Source: Microcebus murinus
Lineage: Eukaryota; Chordata; Mammalia; Primates; Cheirogaleidae
DNA length: 64,000 bases
Assembly (NCBI RefSeq): GCF_040939455.1
Contig: NC_134117.1
Coordinates: forward strand, 65,556,501 to 65,620,500
Reading direction: 5' to 3'
The notes under the pieces are model-generated. The model made no database searches, was not told where the DNA came from, and worked only from the letters and a program-made list of their open reading frames with translations. This document shows positions 38,361 to 49,732 of this stretch, one piece after another. Every line of letters starts with the position of its first letter. The stretch's first letter is position 1. The position numbers were made by a program, and so were the translations under genes.

Positions 38361-38595
38361 AGCAGTTCCACAGTGTTTGTGTATGTATATCAGAATCACC
38401 TGGAGGACTTTTTTTTTTCTTTTTTGTTGAAGACTTTGAGAACATACTTGGAGGACTTTGTTAAAACAAGATTGCTGGGCTGCACTCCCAGAGTTTCTGA
38501 ACCAACATGTCTAAAGTGAGACCTTAGAAACTGTATTTCTAACAAGTTTCTGGATGATGTTACTTTGATGCTGCTGATCAGGCTTGGTCAGGGTA
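38361..38595. mobile_element. MER5A remnant carrying a 37-bp micro-insertion
   Basis: MER5A phrases are 'gtatatcagaatcacctgga', 'gattgctgggctgcactccc' and 'gatgctgctgatcaggcttg'. The element is interrupted at 38412-38448 by a T-rich insert, with TGGAGGACTTT repeated on both sides. Confidence 0.85.
38412..38448 (-). mobile_element. Micro-retroinsertion (37 bp) with target-site duplication
   Basis: A T-rich run (the presumed poly(A) tail on the minus strand) plus about 23 bases of body is flanked by a perfect 11-bp duplication TGGAGGACTTT (38401-38411 and 38449-38459). The minus-strand duplication begins AAAG, in keeping with an L1 endonuclease TT/AAA cut. The source RNA cannot be identified from so short a body. 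Confidence 0.75.
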
Positions 38596-39229
38596 GTTAC
38601 CAGCTTATGATTTTGCTAATTCAAGAGCCGTCTGTCCTTCGTGGGAGGATTTAAGTGTAGAGATCCAGGCATTGGGAGTTCTCTGAATAGGAGGAACATG
38701 CAGGTGCTGGGAGTGGGGGAGAATGAAAATGAATGCTAGGAGGAGGGTGATAATGTGGAATTTGCTGTGGTTGATTACATATCTCTTTCCCTGATGAAAG
38801 CATCCTTCCTTATTGGGGGGTTTACTTTTTTTTTTTTATGTTTTTATAGAAAACATTTCTCTCTTTTTTAAAATTTTACTCACTTTTTTTTCCTTTATAT
38901 AAGAAAATGATATGGGGTTTACTCTTTCAAAGGAAAATTATATATGGACTCTTGCAAACATAATAAGGAAACAGTATAATTAATCCCTAGTGTATCTATC
39001 ACTGAGCTTTTAACAGTTATCAATTTTGTTTCATTGGTTATACCCCCTTTTTGGAGGGAGGTTTTGATGATGGAATATTTCAGGTTTTCTTATTTTGTGA
39101 TTCTATCTTTTTCTGCATTTATTAGTTATGATTCCTCTATAAAGATAATTTTCATTATCAACTATTTGATTACCTTGAAATATGGGAAAGGCAAAATAGA
39201 TGCTTAATTCTTTTATCAACAGTTTTTAG
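38596..39229. other. Intron 1, unassigned
   Basis: No gene or named repeat. T-rich runs near 38830-38890. Confidence 0.4.
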
Positions 39230-39400
39230 AGAAAGTTTTTTTTAAGATGAGATATAACTTACATATAAAAAGTGCATACATCTTAAATGATGTAAAATTT
39301 AAACATTTAAAAATTTTAAAATCTTAAAATTTGGTGAATTTTATACCATCCAGATCAACTTGCCAGCCTCTTATTAGTCAGTTACCTCCTGCAGAATTAA
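39230..39400 (-). mobile_element. Old L1 3' fragment (antisense)
   Basis: 'gatgagatataacttacata' and 'tggtgaattttataccatcc' match the reverse of an old L1 3' region. Matching text at about 40210-40270 and 40790-40850 may be continuations. Confidence 0.5.
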
Positions 39401-39419
39401 TCTCTGTTCCTGGAGTTTT

Positions 39420-40200
39420 CAACGTGTAAACCCCAGGTCAGCAGCATCAACATGACCTAGGAAATTCTTAGAAATACATTTTCTAAGGCTTACTTTAGAC
39501 ATATTGGTTCAGAAACTCTGAGAGTAGAGCCCAGCAATCTTGTTTCAACTGTCAACAGAAAAAAGCCAAACTCTATAAAATAATTTTAAAGAGATTTATT
39601 CTGAACCAAATTTGAGGACCATGATCTGTAGCCACTCCCAAGAAGCAAGTGGACTTGCTGTGGTTAGATTACAGTTTGGTTTTATACATTTCATGGAGAC
39701 AGGGGTTACAGGTAAAGTCATAAATCAATATGTGGGAGGCATACATTGGTTTGGCCTGAAAAGGTGGGCCATCTCGAAGGGGGGGGCTTACAGGTTATAA
39801 GTGGATTTAAATATTCTTTGGCTTGTAATTGGTTAAAGACATGAAGCTTTGTCTAAAAGCTTGAAATGTTTCAACTTAAGGAGCTGTTATCAAAGATAAG
39901 CCACCCAGACATAGATTTGTTGTGTAAATTGAGGACCTGTAGGTTTGTCTTGCATACTCTTAGGCCTGTTAATGGGTAACAAAGGATGTCCCCAAGAAGG
40001 GAGGGGGCATGATAAGGCTTGTCCGACCTCCTTCCTCCTGGCAGGCAATTTAGTTTTAGGATATTCCTTCGGGCAGGAGGGGGTCCATTTAGTCAGCAGG
40101 TAGGGTAGGGGGTGACCTTAAAATTTTATATTAGTTCACACATCAAAGTCCTCTAGGTGATTCTGATACACAGAAACACTGTAGAAGCACTGCTCTAACC
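39420..40200. mobile_element. MER5A split by an LTR
   Basis: Left part: 'aacatgacctaggaaattct', 'ttcagaaactctgagagtag' and 'agcccagcaatcttgtttca'. Right part: 'aagtcctctaggtgattctg' and 'gtagaagcactgct'. The two halves join into a standard MER5A once 39550-40142 is removed. Confidence 0.88.
39550..40142 (-). mobile_element. Solo LTR (593 bp, antisense) inside MER5A
   Basis: The insert begins TGTCAACAG and ends CACACA on the + strand. It thus has retroviral-type TG..CA termini, reading on the minus strand from TGTG to GACA. It is flanked by TCAAC (39545-39549) and TCAAA (40143-40147), a slightly diverged 5-bp target duplication. 'aaagagatttattctgaacc' is the reverse of the polyadenylation region, so the LTR is on the minus strand. 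No viral genes remain. The family was not named with confidence. Confidence 0.75.
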
Positions 40201-40862
40201 TCTATTATCATAATTAGTTTAACCTGTTCTTGACCTTCCACTCATATAAATGGACCATATGAACATTTTTTCCATTCCATTCTTTTATCCTTCCTTGTAA
40301 TAGTTCTTATCCTGTGCCCTGGGGCATAATAGGACTTGCTTTGAGGGAATAGAAGGAGGCGGGGAAGTGAGAGGCTTTGTGTTTGTCCCTTTGCAGCCTC
40401 TGATCACCTCCTGCATGCCTCTCCCATTGAGAGGGTACTCTCTTAATGCATTTCTCTGCACACTAGGTTGAGGCCCCTGGGGAAGAGCTTGCTATTCTAA
40501 ACTGACAGGCTAGTCTACATTTGGCTTTTAAGCATCTATTAAAATGTTAGCTTATTATTCCTTCCTATGGTGGTTACCTCTTCTCTTAACGCTTTGCCAA
40601 AAGCGAAACTGTTCAAATGTCCTATCTCTCCATGGAGGCGCTTGTCTGTCTTTGGCATTTGGTTTATTTGGTTGCCTTATGACATGAGCTCTCCGATAAG
40701 GTCATGAAAAGTTATAACTTTGAAGATTATCTGGTTCTTCCAGGTTATCAGGTAGAAGCAACAGTTCATTGCAGCTTTTTATATCCTAAGTGGAAGTGTA
40801 AGTTTGTTCTTCATATAAATGGAAACACTATATGTACTTTAATGTCTGGATCTTTTTGTTTA

Positions 40863-40883
40863 TGTGTGTGTGTGTGTGTGTGT
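40863..40883. repeat. (GT)n microsatellite
   Basis: About ten GT units just before the Alu poly(T). Confidence 0.95.
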
Positions 40884-40902
40884 ATTTTTTTAATATCAAA
40901 TG

Positions 40903-41247
40903 ATTTTTTTTTTTTTTTTTTTTGAGATAGAATCTCCCTCTGTTGCCTGGGTTAGAAGGCCGTGGCGTCAGCCTAGCTCACAGCAACCTCAAACTCCTGG
41001 GCTCAAGCAATCCTTCTGCCTTAGCCTCCTGAGTAGCTGAGACTACAGGCATGCGCCACCATGCCCGGGCTAATTTTTTCCATATATTTTTAGTTGGCCA
41101 ATTCATTTCCTTCTATTTTTTTTAGTAGAGACGGGATCTTGCTCTTGCTCTTGCTCAGGCTGGTTTTGAATACCTGACCTTGAGCAATCCAACCGCCTCA
41201 GCCTCCCAGTGTGTTGGGATTACAGGCGTGAGCCACCACACCTGGCC
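40903..41247 (-). mobile_element. Strepsirrhine-type Alu (antisense)
   Basis: A full dimer in reverse with poly(T) head and 'tagttggccaattcatttcc' linker. The target duplication is not clear because of flanking T/A-rich DNA. Confidence 0.93.
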
Positions 41248-42429
41248 TATTTATTTATATTTTAATTTTTGTTTTTTAGTCCCTGTCATGCTTAGCCAGG
41301 ATAGATTCTTTTGTTTAAAGGATCCTGTTAGTTTCATTTGTATTGTCGCAAATAACAACAGTTAGTTCTTCATTACCTTTTGTAGTCTATTTTGTCAAAA
41401 CTACTACTAACATTTTTCTAAGAAACTGTAATTTCAGTGCATGTACCTCTTTACAAAATGTTGCGTGTTTAGGTATTTATTATCTGTAATGTACTGAGCA
41501 AGCTTGGGGTTGGTAATGTATACTGGTAATGTATAATGTATACTGAATCAAATTCTGTATGTGCCATTAGTGAATTTACTGTGTGTGGTAATCATTCATA
41601 TATATTAATGTTATCATGTTACTCTTCTCTCCAACATTGGACCCCCTATGGCCGTGTCCTCATTTGTCCATTTAATTTAATTTATGGAACTCTGCTCAAG
41701 CAGCCCTATGTAGACCAAAATGTAAAATAGTTGCATGCTGTGATTTGATTTAGTGTTTATAAAATGTCTATGCTTATTGTTATACCTGTCTACTATTTAA
41801 AAGGCAGTGCAACTATTCAAGTGATAGGCTTGGTTGTTATTCAAGCAGTTTGGGACCTATCATCTTTTCCTTGCCTTCTGCACATTAATGACATTGCATG
41901 CTCCATGGTTATTTGAGTTTGTGTTCCTGAACTAAATGGTAGAATTTAGAGCAAGGAATTTTTATGGTTTAGCCAAAGGAACTTCTGGTTCCACTTCAAC
42001 TGCTAATATTCTCCCTGCCCTTTATATTAAAATTTCAGGAAGCAGTACACTTTGGATCTGCATTTAGTAACATTATTTAATGTTTCTAAACCTCAAATTC
42101 CTTCTGAGCCTAACTTGCACAAGTTATTTTGAACCTCACCTGAATGAGTGAAAGTGAAGTTGTAGCTGGAAGACAGAAAGGTAAAATTCATACAGTAATG
42201 GGCCTTTGTGTTGAGCCTGGTGTGCACTTTTTAAAATTGGAAAGATTCTTGAATAAAGTTACACTCTTTTAAACAAACCTTTACTTTGGCCAAAGATGTC
42301 ATTTTTGCTTATTTAATTGTTGCTATCAAGCCTTTGAATTGCTTGTGCCACAGATGACAGCCAAGTAAAACAGAGGAAAGGGAATACAGGGGAAGTAGTT
42401 GAGTAAAACAACAACAAAAAATCATTTAA
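41248..42429. other. Intron 1, unassigned
   Basis: No gene or named repeat was recognised. Confidence 0.45.
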
Positions 42430-42739
42430 AATTGTTATTATTATTATTTTTTTTAGAGATGAGGTCTCACTCTGTTGCCCAGGCTGGAGTGCAGTGGTGA
42501 GATCATAGCTCACTATAGCCTTGAACTCCTAGGCTCAAGCGGCCCTCCCACCTCAGCCTCCCAAATATAATAGCTAGGACTATAGTTGCATGTCATAGGG
42601 CCCGACTAAGTTTTAAAAATTTTTTGTAGAGACAGGGTTATGTTGCCCACGTTGATCTTGAATGCCTGGCCTCAAATGATCCTGCCTTCTTGCCGAAGTC
42701 ACTGACTGGGATTATAGGCAGGAGCCACCATGCTGGCCC
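42430..42739 (-). mobile_element. Old AluJ-like element (antisense)
   Basis: 'agagatgaggtctcactctg', 'tgcagtggtgagatcatagc' and 'attttttgtagagacagggt' match AluJ. The strepsirrhine linker is absent, so it predates the lemur-specific families. Confidence 0.88.
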
Positions 42740-43124
42740 ATTTTAAATTAGGATGTATCTGTCTAAGTGAAAGCAAGTTTCAGAAGTGACTACCTGTCTT
42801 TGTTTAGTCATCAGCATTGTTGTTCAGTTAATTGCTGTTAGATTCAGTAGTGAATTTATGCCTATTTAAATCCCTAAAATGCAGGCAATTCATACCTTCT
42901 AAAAAGCTATTTGAAAAACTAAAAATAGAAAGTGAGTGGGTGGTTCCTCAGATGATGGGGTAATAGATATGAAAGGAGTCTGAAAAAGTGATGGCTCTTA
43001 TTGTTCCTCTGCAAAACTTCTCCTTTAATTAATACCTCTGTCCTTTGCAGCCTTTATGCTTCTTCTCTAACGTTAGCTGTCTAGTCCTTTCTTTTACTCT
43101 TGTCCCTAGCTATCAGTAAGCCTC

Positions 43125-43700
43125 TCAGAATATAGTCAAGTGTCCCTGAACAATAGGGATCCCCTCTGAGAAATGTGTCATTGGGTGATTTCATCCTTGT
43201 GTGAACATCAGAGTGTACTTACACAAACCTAGATATAGCCTACTACACACCTAGGCTATATGGTATGGCACCATTACTCCTACGCTGCAAACCTGTACGG
43301 CATGTTACTGTACTCAGTACTGTAGGCAGTTATATCACAATGGTAAGTATTTGTGTATCTGGACATAGCTAAACATAGAAAAGGTACAGTAAAAATACAG
43401 TATATAAGATAAAAAAAATGATACACTTTTATGGGGTACTTGCCATGAATGGAGCTTGCAGGACTGGAAGTTGCTTTGGGTGAGTCAGTGAGTGGGTGGC
43501 AAGTGAATGTAAAGGCCTAGGACAATATTGTACCTTACCATAGACTTCGTAAACTTATACACTTAGGTTATACTAAATATATAAAAAATATAGTAATTAT
43601 GCTACGATGTTAGGCAGCTATGATATCACTAGGTGACAGGAATTTTCCAGCTCCATTATAACCTTACAGAACAACTATTGTGTATATCAAGTCCATCCTT
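43125..43700. mobile_element. Non-autonomous DNA transposon-like repeat
   Basis: Text such as 'tacacacctaggctatatgg', 'ctgtacggcatgttactgta' and 'ggtaagtatttgtgtatctg' is a familiar primate repeat whose consensus has long inverted ends. The family name is not certain. No transposase frame is present. Confidence 0.55.
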
Positions 43701-45074
43701 AACTGAGACGTCTTTATGCTGCTCATTCCTTTGTCATGAAGGCAATCTGCATTGGCCCTTTAGTCGGGTAGACTTGAACCCAGCTACTCTATGGCAGTTT
43801 GTGAACTTGTGACTTTGGACAAGTATTTTAAATGGGATAAGATCTACCACCTTGTAATGTTTTAAAGACTCAGCAATTAGTAAGGATAAAGTGGTAATCA
43901 TGGTATCTGTCATGTAAGTACTAAATAATATTTGCGCCTTCTTTCCTCTTTTTATCCAGTTGTGAATTCCTTTTAAAAACAAGAAACTCTGATTTACTAG
44001 TTTTTTAAAAAAGAATTTATAAGTAGTTTTGAAATTTTTTTCAAATTTGAAATACTAGTACTATAAATGTGCTATACTTTATTATTCTTATAGAAACTAT
44101 CTCAGAAAATCTCAGACATTTCCAAGTCCTGTACCAGGTATTATTCTTAGTTCACCATTAAATTGAAGCTCACAGACAGTATTAAAGTATCTCAGAGAAG
44201 ATTATATCATTAGATGTTGTAACCAACATGTACTTTTTCAAATTGTTAATGATTGCATTTTTTAGACACTTAACGGTTTGCAGATATGATAAAGTACAAC
44301 AAAGGACAAGCATTGTTACCAAAATGAGGCAGACTCAAATGTCTGTTTTATTTCATTTGATGTCAGAGTTATAAGAAAATTTCATGAATGTTTAAAGACA
44401 GAAGGTAGCTCATCAACAATGAAGTGGCAATATTCATAACATAAACAGATACGGGAACGTAACAGTTGAGCCATCAGACTAGTTTAGTCTTAAGATCACA
44501 CTTCAAGATGATTGATGTCATTTGTGTTGTGATAATTTGTACATTTAGAAATCAATAAATATTCTCAATAGGAAATAGTGCATTCAGGTTCTAACATTGT
44601 TTTCCCCCCTAAGTGGTAGAATCCTGGACATTTTGTATTATAGTAACAGTGTGTCTGTCTTTTGGTTTCATCTTGTGGCTCTAAGTTGTTAGTATTAATA
44701 CTTAATATGCTCTTGGGAGATAACATGTATTATCCTCATCTTAGGAAAGTGGAGAAGTGAAAGAATAGAATGTTCTCTACTCAGTCTACTTGTGACAGGC
44801 AAGGAAATGTTAAAGCCTTTCTGACTTACAGACTGAGTCACTGGAGGATAAAATATTAAATATGTGTTACTTATTGATTTGCAAAATGACCCTTAATATG
44901 TAGTATCATTACCAGTTTTCTTATATCTATTCTGAAAGTGTTTGTAGGCATGGGAGTATGTTTTGTGGTAAAGAGCATTATCAAAAATGGAGAAGACAGT
45001 TATGTGGCATGGATATTGCCACCGTCCCTTTTTCTGCTTGTGGCATACATTGCTGCTTCATCATGACACATCTT
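43701..45074. other. Intron 1, unassigned
   Basis: AT-rich with no gene. The segment 43980-44580 is free of recognised repeats. Confidence 0.4.
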
Positions 45075-45089
45075 CAGAGACAAGATTTT

Positions 45090-45412
45090 TTTTTTTGAGA
45101 CAGAGTCTTACTCTGTTGTCCAGGCTAGAGTGCCATGGCATCAGCCTAGCTCACAGCAACCTCAAACTCCTGGGCTCAAGTAATCCTTCTGCCTCTGCCT
45201 CCCGAGTAGCTGGGACTACAGGCATTCGCCACCATACCTGGCTAATTTTTTCTATATATTTTTAGTTGGCCAGTTAATTTCTTTCTATTTTTTTAGTAGA
45301 GACAGGGTCTTGCTCTTGCTCAGGCTGGTTTCAAACTCCTGACCTTGAGCCATCCACCTGCTTCGGCCTCCCAGAGTGTTAGGATTACAGGCGTGAGCCA
45401 CCACGCCTGGCC
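45090..45412 (-). mobile_element. Strepsirrhine-type Alu (antisense)
   Basis: A full reverse dimer with linker 'agttggccagttaatttctt'. It is flanked by the 15-bp duplication CAGAGACAAGATTTT (45075-45089 and 45413-45427). The 92-codon frame across its left part is Alu-derived. Confidence 0.95.
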
Positions 45413-45427
45413 CAGAGACAAGATTTT

Positions 45428-47286
45428 GACCTCAGAATCCTTTTAAACTAACTCATTGCTCAAGGCAACCAGTCCATCACAGGTTCACAAAACAAAGTTG
45501 TTTTTTAGTCTTAAGTTACTATTTGTTAAATTAATTTGCATTGAGAAATTATGTATTTACTTGGAAGTTAAGAGACTATCAAATTTGTGGTCCTATAGTA
45601 GGGCTAAAAGTATAGTACATAGGACTCAGTTTATGCTCTCAATAGGTTTACTTTTTTAAGGGTCAAATAGGGATGCATACAATTAGAAGACAGACTCGGC
45701 TGTATTATTGGTGTGAAGGGAATAGAGAAGAATGCAAGATTAATTATAACTGGAAAAGTTTGTGAATCTAGTAGTGATTTTGGACTTTGGAAAGTAGGGT
45801 CTTCAAGGTAGTTTTTATTACTTTATCAAGGGTATAGAAGGTAGAAAGTAGAGGATAGATTTTGGGAAATGACAAATAATGCATCTTGGCCTGAATGTAT
45901 AGTAAAGATAGGGTAGAACCAAATAGAGAAACTTGCTCCCTGTATAATAAATTTTGGGTTTTATTTTGTTGTTCCTAGGCCCACACATGGTTTTTAGTCA
46001 GTGGAATGACATGATCATGTCTGTGTTTTAAGAGGATAACTGTTGACAATTTGAATAGAAATGATATTGGAGTCTTGAGATAATGTAGGAAGTCTTGGTA
46101 GTACAGAAAGAATTGATGAGCATAAGAACTAGAATTGTGGAACGGAAATGGTGAATTTAGAGTAAATTTAAATGGTGAAATTAATGTGATTACTGTAGGA
46201 ATAAGTTATCCCCAGAAATGTTCCAGCATTTCTTTGGAAGGATCCAATAATTTCTTTTGCATATTCCTAGTTTTAAAATCTTCTTTACAAGGTGAATTGC
46301 TCCCCTCTCAACCTGCATTTCTGGTGAATTATTTCTTTATCCTTGGTATTTCATTAACTTCACTAGGACATGTATTTAGATCTGGGATTTGGTATGTTTT
46401 CCTTCTATAGATTTTTTTCTCCTTTATTTTAGGGATATTTTCTATTGTATCTCCCTGCCTTTTCTCTTCCACTCATTATGCTTCAGGGATACTAATTATC
46501 TCTCTGTTCAATCTTTGTCCTACATTTTCTATCTAATTGCTTTGATTTCTTTGTCTCTTTTTCTCCTCAATATTCTTATTATCTTAAGATTTTCCTCCCT
46601 TGCCATTAGTTTGATTTCCTGTCTTTAGTTTTTTTTCTTGTTTTTTGTTCAGATTCATTGTTCTTAATTTGGTTTTCTTAATTCTGTAACCTTTCTTTTA
46701 ATTTACCTGTTTTGTCTTTTCATCTTTGAGTTTTTGTTTTATTAGATGTATGTTCTTATTAGGTTGTTCTCTGTTATCAAAAACTATTTGCACAGTTGTG
46801 TGGCTATTTTTATCTTGCTCAGGCTTAATTTGGATAGCTGGGTAAAGACTTTGTCTTTGCCCTGTATATATAATGCAGTGATTCCCTTTAAGGTCTTTTC
46901 TGCCTTAGCTGTGCTTTATCTCTTCATTTTACTGTGCTCCCTCAGTACCCCTTTTGATAAGTGTATTTTGTTCTCTGTCTGCTTCTCTGTAGTTGAGGGA
47001 TATAAGATGGTATTGGTGAGAGAACTCTTCTTCTTCTTTTTTTCCGCCCCCCAAAGGATAGTTTTTCTTCAGTCCTCAAGGACTCAGCTCTTTATGTGGG
47101 CTTTGTGGGAGGTTGTGGGCACCACCTGCAGGTCAGTTAGGGTGAGAGTATTTGGTCCTTGCAGGCTTCCTGAGACCGATTCCTAACCTTGCTGTGAATG
47201 GCACAACTCACACAGTAAATCACATACAGCGAAGCACATTGGCATTGAAGACACACCGGGTTCAGAAATGGTCCTGACAGCTGTGG
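45428..47286. other. Intron 1: unnamed ancient repeat and pyrimidine-rich DNA
   Basis: About 45.7-46.1 kb carries the unnamed ancient repeat ('tggaatgacatgatcatgtc'). From 46200 to 47190 the + strand is pyrimidine-rich and open in several frames (up to 146 codons). Its translation is low-complexity Phe/Leu/Ser with no family resemblance. I see no gene. Confidence 0.4.
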
Positions 47287-47301
47287 CCTCCACTGTGTTT
47301 T

Positions 47302-47631
<330 letters not shown>

Positions 47632-47810
47632 CCTCCACTGTGTTTTGAATGATGAACTTAATGTCTTTGTCCTTAGGCACACATCAGGCATAGTAGGCTG
47701 CATGTAGCTGTGTCACTTTTTGGCTCTTTTTTTTTTTTTTTTGGTTGTTCCTTCTTTTCCTTGTCATCTTGGTGGAAGCAAGGGTGAGAAAGAGGCTTTT
47801 TTCCCCTCTC

Positions 47811-48088
47811 AAGAGACAGGATCTTGCTCTGTTGCCTAGCTATATGCAGTGGTATGATCATAGCTCATTGCAGCCTCCAACTCCTGGGCTCAAGCAATCC
47901 TCCTGCCTCAGCCTCTTGAGTAGCTGGGGCTATAGGCGTGGGCCACTGCACCTAGCTATTTTGTTTATTTTTTGTAGAGTTCTCACTGTGTTGCTCAGGC
48001 TGGTCTTAAAACTCCTGGTCTCATGTGATCCTCCCACCTTGGCCTCCCAAAGTGCTGGGATTATAGGCGTGAGCCACTACACTTGGCC
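47811..48088 (-). mobile_element. Old AluJ-like element (antisense)
   Basis: 'aagagacaggatcttgctct', 'gatcatagctcattgcagcc' and 'ccaaagtgctgggattatag' are present. The strepsirrhine linker is absent. The 168-codon frame over it is an Alu artefact. Confidence 0.88.
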
Positions 48089-48409
48089 CAAATCGAATCT
48101 ATCTATCCAAATTGGAGGACGTTTATTAAAATTTTCAACTTCTTTGATGTTTATTAGCTCACCTAATACTGCTTCCAGGCAGTGTAATCAGGCTAGCAGC
48201 CATACTATATCATACTGTCCACACTGCTTATTAAAGATTATAGGCTCTTAGTTTAAACTGTTTCTTGTTTGACTGCAGCTGGTGGGCTTTTGGCTAAAAA
48301 ATGACACACATATATGTATATAGATTCTGCCCCATTTATTAGTTGGTGGTGACAGGACGTTCTTTAATTCTCTTTCACCCCACCATCTTTATGGAAGTGC
48401 ATATGATTT

Positions 48410-48509
48410 GTAAACATTACTTTTGACATAATAATATGTCAAACATATTAATATAATTGACATAATAATATGTCAAACATAGTAAACATTTACTTTTGAC
48501 ATAATAATA
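48410..48509. repeat. AT-rich tandem duplication with palindromic units
   Basis: GTAAACATT(T)ACTTTTGACA plus following bases occurs at 48410 and again at 48482, a period of 72. Inside, TTGACATAATAATATGTCAA occurs perfectly at 48423-48442 and 48457-48476, and partly at 48496-48509. Each full unit is a hairpin with 8-bp arms (TTGACATA/TATGTCAA) and a 4-base loop. Confidence 0.93.
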
Positions 48510-49732
48510 CTTATACTCTAATTCTTAGGCTAGGGTTGACTTGGAATAATTTTTTTAATTAACAAAATTTGTCAAATTAGAAGCAGTGTCATATGAAAAA
48601 ATGTCTATAAAATATCTATAAAAGTGTCTGTAAAAAATTAGTGACCCTAAGGTGTGCATTTTTAAAATTTGCATTTTGCCCTTGTTTGTGTTTTTATAGA
48701 ATTTTTATATAATTACAGTGAGCATATAGTGACCATATTATATTTCTTTTCATATTAGAACATTTTAATATTGCCATTTCATCTTTATAATCTCATCATG
48801 TGACATGTTATAATTATTAAACAATTACTCAAAGAGAGGACACTAGTTTTTTCTAGTTTTATGCTCTTTTGTGGGCATTAAACCATTTCGTATTTGTAGT
48901 TTTATATTATCTTTAAAATAAATTTAAAGGATTGAGATTAATGGATGAATTGACTTTATTAAATCTTTATACTTTTCACCCTGGAGCTAACTTTTTTCCC
49001 CCAAAATATATCTTTTTAATTGCAAACACCAATTATATTTCAATGATAATACCATATCAGAGAACAATATTAAGAGAAAGTAAAAAAGAAAAAATGTTAT
49101 TTCATGCATATCTGGCACTAACTTTAGTGTCACTGGATGGAAATTCTTTTGAGATAGATAGTTGCTTAAAATGACAACTTATATCAACCCTTAATTCCAA
49201 AAGAACTTTTTTGTTACTACTGTGTTCTTGGCCTACATTCTTCCTATGACATTAGTGATTAAAGCTTTTAAAATGTATTCCAGTTTTTATAAGATGATGT
49301 ACATTTAAAAAAAGTTATATGTTCTTAATTTTAAAGGAAAGAATATTAGCCAAAGTGAAAAAGTTATTTTAATTGGAAATTGGAAGATATATTATAAAAG
49401 TATTATTTTTTTATAAGTCAGATTTGGTAGTCTAATTTTATTATTTCTGGATTTTGCTATCATCATCCATATCCCAAGTTTATACAACTGTTTATAAAAA
49501 TGTTCTTTATTTTCTTCCAGCATGAAGTTGTTAATTTAATTAGGACATTTAGTATTTATTGAGAGTTCTGTAGAAATCATAAGTAGCTTTTGGGCCTTTC
49601 TGCGTGTAATTATAGTATAGTATATTATAGTATAATACTATAGGTATATAGTATTTATATACTTATTATGTAATAATTCATGGAATTATCCTTATTTAGG
49701 AATGTTTAATCTACTTTTTCTTTTCTCCTTAG
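48510..49732. other. Repeat-free AT-rich approach to exon 2
   Basis: No gene or named repeat. A short AT palindromic patch near 49608-49668 alternates 'tatagtatagtatattatag'-like words. The polypyrimidine tract of exon 2 is at 49713-49730. Confidence 0.5.

Noticed and set aside
46746..47186. 146-codon frame rich in Leu and Phe, resembling a membrane protein
   Set aside because: The + strand is T-rich here, so random frames look hydrophobic. There is no start context, splice pattern or homologue that I can recognise.
47745..48251. 168-codon frame
   Set aside because: It reads through an antisense AluJ, and its phrases are the usual Alu-derived peptide words.
48932..49174. 80-codon + strand frame upstream of CCSER2 exon 2
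   Set aside because: No suitable splice sites around it, AT-rich composition and no recognised homologue. The exon 2 acceptor is clear without it.
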